From Pseudotabrizicola sp. (lineage in GTDB: Bacteria > Pseudomonadota > Alphaproteobacteria > Rhodobacterales > Rhodobacteraceae): 64,000 bases of DNA. Of the stretch, positions 55,387-64,000 are shown piece by piece. Within the stretch, counting starts at the first letter, position 1; every line of letters starts with the position of its first letter. The position numbers were made by a program, and so were the translations under genes. The stretch is from NCBI RefSeq assembly GCF_030656345.1, contig NZ_JAUSNR010000006.1:124001-188000 (forward strand), read 5' to 3'. The notes under the pieces are model-generated. The model did no database searches. It was not told the origin of the DNA and worked only from the letters and a program-made list of their open reading frames with translations.

Positions 55387-55671
55387 ATGGCCATGTATCT
55401 CAAACGTGTTGATGGCCCGCGCCAGGTCACCCTGCCGGATGGCAGCATCCTGTCCCGTGCCGATCTGCCCCCGCCCGACACCCGGCGCTGGGTCGCGAGC
55501 CGCAAGGCGGTGGTGGTGAGCGCGGTGATTCACGGTCTGATCACCCTTGCGGAAGCGCTGGAACGCTATGATCTGTCAGAGGAAGAGTTCACATTGTGGC
55601 GTCAGGCTGTTGAATCGCATGGCGAGAAGGCGTTGAAAGTCACAACCATCCAGAAATATAGACAACTTTAA
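55387..55671 (+). CDS. sciP: SciP-type CtrA-inhibiting protein (DUF1153)
   Basis: A 94-residue protein matching SciP/DUF1153: LPDGSILSRADLPPPDTRRWVASRKAVVV then LITLAEALERYDLSEEEFTLWRQAVESHGEKAL. In Caulobacter SciP binds and blocks CtrA-dependent promoters to time the cell cycle. It lies 91 bp before ctrA on the same strand. Start at 55387 or 55393. Confidence 0.88.
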   Translation: MAMYLKRVDGPRQVTLPDGSILSRADLPPPDTRRWVASRKAVVVSAVIHGLITLAEALERYDLSEEEFTLWRQAVESHGEKALKVTTIQKYRQL

Positions 55672-55705
55672 GATGTTTTTGCCTCGCGCTCTGGCAGAGT
55701 AACGT

Positions 55706-55717
55706 ATGGTTAACCAT
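55706..55717. promoter_or_regulatory. CtrA-type half-site palindrome upstream of ctrA
   Basis: ATGGTTAACCAT is a perfect 12-bp palindrome containing the alphaproteobacterial CtrA half-site TTAACCAT on both strands, 46 bp before ctrA. A further GTTAAC lies at 55731-55736. Autoregulation of ctrA is the likely reading. Confidence 0.5.
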
Positions 55718-55762
55718 TGCCCCCCATGGTGTTAACGAACCTGTCTGTTGCGGAGCCTGACC

Positions 55763-56470
55763 ATGCGAATACTTCTCGTCGAGGATGATCCAACAACCTC
55801 GCGCAGCATCGAGATGATGTTGAGCCACGCCAACCTGAATGTGTACTGCACAGACATGGGCGAAGATGGCATAGATCTGGCAAAGCTTTATGATTACGAT
55901 CTTATTTTGCTGGATCTGAACCTGCCTGACATGTCCGGGCACGAGGTGTTGCGACAGCTTCGGCTGGCACGGATCGAAACACCGATCCTGATTCTGTCAG
56001 GGACAGATGACACGGACTCGAAGCTTAAGGGCTTTGGCTTCGGGGCAGATGATTATCTGACCAAACCGTTTCACCGCGAGGAACTCGTGGCGCGGATTCA
56101 TGCCATCATCCGCCGCTCCAAAGGGCACAGCCAGTCGGTGATCGTGACCGGCAAGGTGAATGTGAACCTTGATGCCAAAACGGTCGAGGTGGACAACAAA
56201 TCGGTGCATCTGACCGGCAAGGAATATCAGATGCTGGAACTGCTGTCCTTGCGCAAGGGCACCACGCTGACCAAAGAGATGTTTCTGAACCATCTTTATG
56301 GCGGCATGGATGAGCCGGAGCTGAAGATCATCGACGTGTTCATCTGCAAGCTGCGCAAAAAGCTGGCAGAGGCGACCGGCGGGCACAATTACATCGAAAC
56401 CGTCTGGGGCCGGGGCTATGTCCTGCGTGACCCGGTGGGGGAACCGCGCAAGATGGTCGCCAGCGCCTGA
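55763..56470 (+). CDS. ctrA: Cell-cycle response regulator CtrA
   Basis: A 235-residue OmpR-class regulator: receiver domain with [10 protein letters not shown], phospho-acceptor Asp51 in [12 protein letters not shown], switch residues and Lys in [10 protein letters not shown], then a winged-helix domain ([46 protein letters not shown]). In Rhodobacterales it controls motility and gene transfer agent genes rather than viability. Start 55763. Confidence 0.94.
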   Translation: MRILLVEDDPTTSRSIEMMLSHANLNVYCTDMGEDGIDLAKLYDYDLILLDLNLPDMSGHEVLRQLRLARIETPILILSGTDDTDSKLKGFGFGADDYLTKPFHREELVARIHAIIRRSKGHSQSVIVTGKVNVNLDAKTVEVDNKSVHLTGKEYQMLELLSLRKGTTLTKEMFLNHLYGGMDEPELKIIDVFICKLRKKLAEATGGHNYIETVWGRGYVLRDPVGEPRKMVASA

Positions 56471-60732
<4,262 letters not shown>

Positions 60733-60757
60733 CGCCGTATGCATTTTGTTCTCAAAT

Positions 60758-60772
60758 GTTCTTAAAAAGTTC
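60758..60772 (+). promoter_or_regulatory. Alphaproteobacterial LexA (SOS) box
   Basis: GTTC-TTAAAAA-GTTC at 60758-60772 fits the Rhodobacter/Caulobacter LexA operator GTTC-N7-GTTC; another GTTC lies 10 bp upstream (60748-60751). TTTACA follows at 60773-60778 as a possible -35 hexamer. It stands 57 bp before the small membrane protein gene. Confidence 0.65.
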
Positions 60773-60829
60773 TTTACAGGCCTGCGTTGGTGTGAGAACA
60801 ATATGGCAACACGCAAACAGGAGGATGCC

Positions 60830-60946
60830 ATGGTTGCCCAGGTCAAGGAAATCGTCACCCGGTCCCGCGCCACGTTGATTGAGGATCTGTTGGGCGTCTT
60901 CGCCCTGTTTGCCACGCTTTATGTCTGCCTGTCGTTCTCGTTCTGA
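60830..60946 (+). CDS. 38-residue SOS-box membrane protein (SidA-like layout)
   Basis: The product reads MVAQVKEIVTRSRATLIEDL then LGVFALFATLYVCLSFSF: a short basic amphipathic N-terminus and one transmembrane helix (about 18-37). GAGG lies 5 nt before ATG 60830; an ATG at 60803 is an alternative. The LexA box just upstream and the small size mirror SOS-induced division inhibitors such as Caulobacter SidA (29 residues), but I see no sequence identity claim to make. A terminator at 61026-61060 closes the unit. Confidence 0.7.
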   Translation: MVAQVKEIVTRSRATLIEDLLGVFALFATLYVCLSFSF

Positions 60947-61025
60947 CACTGCCTGCGGTCTGATCCCGCGCGCCCCGCATCTGTCCCCAAGTGATGCCAT
61001 TTGCGCGCACCAGACACGCCACTTG

Positions 61026-61060
61026 CCGCCGCCGTCGATCCGACGTGCGGCGGTTTTTTT
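61026..61060 (+). terminator. Terminator after the SOS-box gene
   Basis: CCGCCGCCGTCG-ATC-CGACGTGCGGCGG: a 12-bp stem with one bulged T, then seven T residues (61054-61060), which would stop transcripts 80 bp past the stop codon. Confidence 0.75.
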
Positions 61061-61079
61061 ATTCCGGGGGTGTCGGCGG

Positions 61080-61532
61080 TCAGCCTTGTGGCAGCGTCGC
61101 ATCCGCCATCGCAGCGGCTTCCGCTGCGGCCTCGATCGCCAGCAGGATCGAGGCGTGGCGGTTCTTGTAGTCGCGTGCCGGGGTCAGCACCACATAACCG
61201 TCGAACGGCGCGGCCGGCACCGGGCCCGCGTCCTTGAGCATGGCGCGCAGGGCGTCGCGTCCCTGCGCCAGTTCGGCCGCAGTGCGCCCGATCACCACAT
61301 GGCCCAGCAGGCTGGCTGCGGCTTGCCCCAGCGCGCAGGCCTTCACGTCCTGACCAAAGGCGCTGACCCGGCCCGCGTCCATGACCAGATCCACCGTCAC
61401 CGTCGACCCGCACAAGGGCGAGCGTTTGCGCACCGTGGCCTGCGCCCCGGGCAGGCGGCCATGCAGGGGAATATCCGCCGCCAGTTCAAGAATCTGGCCG
61501 GAATACAGTTTGATCAACTCGGTATCGCTCAT
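61080..61532 (-). CDS. IscU/SufU-like iron-sulfur scaffold family protein
   Basis: 150 residues with the IscU-like fold: MSDTELIKLYSGQILELAAD, Cys41 in SPLCGSTVTVD and Cys66 in ACALGQAAASLLG. The third cluster Cys expected near the C-terminus is replaced: the segment reads RDYKNRHASILLA. It may be a variant scaffold or carrier. The start at 61532 begins the family motif; the upstream frame is unrelated. Divergent from hisI by about 90 bp. Confidence 0.72.
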   Translation of the reverse strand: MSDTELIKLYSGQILELAADIPLHGRLPGAQATVRKRSPLCGSTVTVDLVMDAGRVSAFGQDVKACALGQAAASLLGHVVIGRTAAELAQGRDALRAMLKDAGPVPAAPFDGYVVLTPARDYKNRHASILLAIEAAAEAAAMADATLPQG

Positions 61533-61620
61533 GTTTGTGTGGTCGCTTTCGCTCAGGGCGCTTTTCCTTTGGTCAATCCTTAGATAGACCTTCCCCCCGC
61601 GCCCGCCAAGGAGAACCCCG

Positions 61621-61992
61621 ATGGCTTTTGACCCTGCAACACTAAAGTACGACTCGAACGGGCTGATCCCCTGCATCGCGCAGGACCATGAGACGGGCGA
61701 TGTGCTGATGATGGCGTGGATGACCGCCGACGCGGTCGCACAGACGCTGGCCACAGGCCGGGTGACCTATTGGTCGCGGTCGCGGGCGGCGTTCTGGGTC
61801 AAGGGCGACACTTCGGGCCATGTGCAGCATCTGGTGGAATTGCGGGTCGATTGCGACCGCGATTGCCTGCTGGTGCGGGTGCATCAGCACGGGCCTGCCT
61901 GCCACACCAACCGCCGGTCGTGCTTTTACACCGTGGTGCAGGGCGGGGTCGAGGTGATCACCATGGAACCGATGACCGGGGCCGATCGTTGA
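61621..61992 (+). CDS. hisI: Phosphoribosyl-AMP cyclohydrolase
   Basis: A 123-residue histidine-pathway enzyme opening the adenine ring of PR-AMP. Signatures: SRSRAAFWVKGDTSG, the metal-site Cys and Asp residues in VDCDRDCLLVRV and CHTNRRSCFY. hisE is not fused and not adjacent. Confidence 0.95.
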   Translation: MAFDPATLKYDSNGLIPCIAQDHETGDVLMMAWMTADAVAQTLATGRVTYWSRSRAAFWVKGDTSGHVQHLVELRVDCDRDCLLVRVHQHGPACHTNRRSCFYTVVQGGVEVITMEPMTGADR

Positions 61993-62089
61993 CGTAATGA
62001 GTCACCTTTTCCCGGCGCAGGTCTTGACCTTCGGCCCGGAAAAGCACCTATTTGCGCCAGACCGTACCAATCGACAAAGGATGAACACG

Positions 62090-62689
62090 ATGGCTTTCAC
62101 GCTTCCCGATCTGCCCTATGCCCACGATGCGCTTGCCGCGCTTGGCATGTCGAAAGAGACGCTGGAGTATCACCACGACATTCACCACAAGGCCTATGTC
62201 GACAACGGCAACAAGCTGATTGCCGGCACCGAATGGGAAGGTAAGTCGGTCGAAGAGATCGTGGTCGGCACCTACAACAAGACCGCCGTCGCGCAGAATG
62301 GCATCTTCAACAACGCCAGCCAGCACTGGAACCATGCCCTGTTCTGGGAGATCATGGGGCCGGGTGAAAAGGCGATGCCGGGTGCGCTGGAAAAGGCGTT
62401 GACCGAGTCGTTCGGGTCGGTTGACACGTTCAAGGAAGAATTCTCCGCTGCCGGTGCAGGCCAGTTCGGATCAGGCTGGGCCTGGCTGGTCAAGGACGCG
62501 GACGGCGCGCTGAAGGTCACCAAGACCGAAAACGGCGTCAACCCGCTGTGCTTTGGCCAGACCGCACTTCTGGGCTGTGATGTGTGGGAACATTCCTACT
62601 ACATCGACTTCCGCAACAAGCGTCCCGCTTACCTGACAAATTTTCTTGACAAATTGGTGAACTGGGAAGCGGTCGCGGCCCGTCTCTGA
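62090..62689 (+). CDS. sodB: Superoxide dismutase (Fe-type)
   Basis: A 199-residue Fe/Mn-family dismutase; metal ligands in LEYHHDIHHKAYVDN (His), NNASQHWNHALFWEIMGP (His) and DVWEHSYYIDFRNKR (Asp, His), with AGQFGSGWAWL favouring the iron subtype. No signal peptide, so cytoplasmic. ATG 62090; an ATG at 62081 has a closer ribosome site (AAAGG) but adds only three residues. Confidence 0.95.
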   Translation: MAFTLPDLPYAHDALAALGMSKETLEYHHDIHHKAYVDNGNKLIAGTEWEGKSVEEIVVGTYNKTAVAQNGIFNNASQHWNHALFWEIMGPGEKAMPGALEKALTESFGSVDTFKEEFSAAGAGQFGSGWAWLVKDADGALKVTKTENGVNPLCFGQTALLGCDVWEHSYYIDFRNKRPAYLTNFLDKLVNWEAVAARL

Positions 62690-62732
62690 CGCTTAACCCA
62701 TTGATATAATTGCCATTCTTATGTCTGGCCTG

Positions 62733-62765
62733 ATACCCGCGCATTTTTTTGTGCGGGTATTTTTG
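62733..62765 (+). terminator. Terminator after sodB
   Basis: ATACCCGC and GCGGGTAT form the stem around a T-rich loop, followed by a TTTTTG run, 45 bp after the sodB stop. Confidence 0.7.
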
Positions 62766-62848
62766 TTGTGGTCACTGTGTCACACTACCGGCGCATCATG
62801 CAGTTCCCATCTGAAAGGGAGATGAACAAGAAACGGGGGGAGGACGAT

Positions 62849-63274
62849 ATGACAATGATCACACGGGGTTGCTGGATTGTGGTGGTGGACGGGGCCGGAG
62901 CGGTGATTCTTGAGAATGCCGGCACGGTGGCCACACCCGATTTGCGGCTGATTGACCGGATTGAAACGCCCAGGTGCGACACCCCGCCAGAACCCGGCGA
63001 TGGCAATCGACCGGCGGAGGCGAGCGATCGGGCACGTCTGGCCGAAACGGCAATGGTTGCCATGCTGATGACACGACTGTCCTTTGCCGTGCGCCAGTCG
63101 CGCACCTCACGTCTGGCCATCGCAGCACCACCGCATCTGCTGGAGGCGATCCGCACCCGGCTGGACCATAATCTGCGCAGCCGGGTGGCGATCATGCTGC
63201 CCAAAACGCTGACGCAGCATCCGCTGGACAAGATTGTCAGCGTGATGGCCGAAGCGATGGAGCGGGCGGCCTGA
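62849..63274 (+). CDS. Host-attachment family protein (PF10116-like)
   Basis: A 141-residue Rossmann-like protein resembling the family named from an Agrobacterium attachment gene: CWIVVVDGAGAVILENAG, LAIAAPPHLLEAIRTRLD and VAIMLPKTLTQHPLDKIV. The actual function of the family is unclear and the name should not be taken as evidence of host association. GGGGGGAGGA precedes ATG 62849. Confidence 0.8.
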   Translation: MTMITRGCWIVVVDGAGAVILENAGTVATPDLRLIDRIETPRCDTPPEPGDGNRPAEASDRARLAETAMVAMLMTRLSFAVRQSRTSRLAIAAPPHLLEAIRTRLDHNLRSRVAIMLPKTLTQHPLDKIVSVMAEAMERAA

Positions 63275-63313
63275 GAATTTGCCTGAGGTTGGCCGCGTAA
63301 GCGACTGACAAGT

Positions 63314-63868
63314 TCAGGAAAAGTCAGAGTCCAGCCGGGCCAGCAGGCCCGGCACATCGGGGATGGCGGTGAAGGCGTGGCGCAGATGCGGCTCGGCAAA
63401 GCCCTGTGCGATGACGTGATCGACAAGTTGGATCAGCGGCTGCCAGTAACCATCTGTATCCAGAAGGAAAATCGGTTTGGTGTGCAGCCCGATCTGCCGC
63501 CAGGTCAGCACCTCGAAAAACTCGTCCAGACTGCCTGCGCCGCCGGGCAGCACCACGATGGCGTCTGAATTCATGAACATGACCTTTTTACGCTCGTGCA
63601 TGTCTTCGGTGATGACCAGCTGGTTCAGATCGCGCTTGCCGCGTTCCTTGCCCATCAGATGCGTCGGGATCACGCCCATGGTGCGTGCGCCTGCGGTCAG
63701 GGCGGCGCGGGCGACTTCGCCCATCAGCCCGACATCGCCCGCGCCATACACCAGCCGCCAGCCGTGATCGGCGATGCCCAGACCCAGGGCGCGGGCATCT
63801 GCGGCATAGGCGGGCGACAGGCCGGGGCGTGATCCGCAGAAGACACAGACGGAACGAAGCAGGGTCAT
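63314..63868 (-). CDS. LOG-family (TIGR00730) protein, cytokinin-riboside-monophosphate phosphoribohydrolase type
   Basis: 184 residues with the lysine-decarboxylase-like Rossmann fold: VCVFCGSRPGLSPAY, LVYGAGDVGLMGEVARAAL and the catalytic PGGxGxxxE motif as LPGGAGSLDEF. Family enzymes release bases from nucleoside 5'-monophosphates; older labels as lysine decarboxylase are wrong. The remaining 132 bp to the window end hold no gene I can support. Confidence 0.88.
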   Translation of the reverse strand: MTLLRSVCVFCGSRPGLSPAYAADARALGLGIADHGWRLVYGAGDVGLMGEVARAALTAGARTMGVIPTHLMGKERGKRDLNQLVITEDMHERKKVMFMNSDAIVVLPGGAGSLDEFFEVLTWRQIGLHTKPIFLLDTDGYWQPLIQLVDHVIAQGFAEPHLRHAFTAIPDVPGLLARLDSDFS

Positions 63869-64000
63869 AGTGGCCTCATTTGGGGATTTTCATTGCAAGC
63901 CCAGTGTTATCGGGGTTCCTATGCAAAGGAAAGCAGGGGCCGGGGACAGGCCCCGCAGGCCGGGCCGGTTTCGGGCCGGGGAAGCGACGGGGAAACGATA

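Noticed and set aside
60748-60761. GTTC-N6-GTTC as an additional LexA box
   Set aside because: Spacing is 6 and not 7, so only 60758-60772 is counted as a box; the extra GTTC may still modulate binding.

Overview
The window reads as a compact, GC-rich chromosomal segment of an alphaproteobacterium of the Rhodobacterales (Rhodobacter/Roseobacter group). The main pointers are a ctrA gene preceded by a SciP-type (DUF1153) gene, a C4-pathway hemA whose product matches Rhodobacter ALA synthase with its PLP lysine at position 248, a glnB-glnA pair, a ccmABCD-ccmG cytochrome c maturation cluster, stand-alone Hint-domain proteins and an SOS box of the alphaproteobacterial form (GTTC-N7-GTTC). I see no insertion sequence, prophage, CRISPR array or rRNA operon. 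Nearly everything is housekeeping.

Layout. 1-8.8 kb: end of RNase J, a DEAD-box helicase, a transglutaminase-like protein, release factor 3, a Hint protein, an atypical SDR, an orphan ABC ATPase and a WYL regulator. 8.9-11.6 kb: tatABC translationally coupled to a DUF815 AAA ATPase. 11.8-14.5 kb: surE-pcm-nlpD-like operon. 14.6-18.2 kb: M20D amidohydrolase, pirin, two identical tRNA-Asp units, DUF3445 protein. 18.2-25.7 kb: glnB-glnA, bifunctional NAD(P)HX repair enzyme, second Hint protein, tRNA-Leu, trigger factor, a nuclease-fold relic and a CHAP lipoprotein. 25.8-33.8 kb: DMT exporter, rpsF-rpsR-rplI, YceI and cytochrome b561-YceI, fabD-fabG-acpP, ssb. 34-41.6 kb: lytic transglycosylase, aldo/keto reductase, ccmABCDG, acnA. 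41.8-49.5 kb: DUF1223, lipid A-type acyltransferase, DMT exporter, orphan fliG, purB and small genes, an M20 dipeptidase. 49.6-64 kb: hemA, a RodZ-like protein, ispG, mnmA, sciP-ctrA, ligA-recG, a tiny SOS-box membrane protein, an Fe-S scaffold, hisI, sodB, a host-attachment-family protein and a LOG-family protein.

Most unusual content. (1) A family of short GC-rich palindromic elements ending in a conserved AT-rich tail (roughly GGATATTTnnnAACAGATGAAA or GAGTATTTTnATCAAGATGAAGG) is scattered between genes. One copy, and a second unrelated palindrome with perfect 19-bp arms, lie in frame inside the nnr coding sequence, each adding about 20-25 residues to a loop. This recalls the Rickettsia palindromic elements. 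Two intergenic copies end so close to a start codon that they appear to contribute the Shine-Dalgarno sequence (fabG and a GNAT gene). (2) A GTTC-N7-GTTC SOS box sits 57 bp upstream of a 38-codon single-pass membrane protein gene just after recG. In architecture this resembles the SOS-induced division inhibitor SidA of Caulobacter. (3) Several proteins keep a family fold but lack its hallmark catalytic residues: the SDR, the transglutaminase-like protein, the nuclease-like protein, the NlpD-like protein and the second Hint protein.

Start codons were chosen from Shine-Dalgarno spacing and family N-termini. Functional statements rest on family recognition by eye and were not checked by database search.
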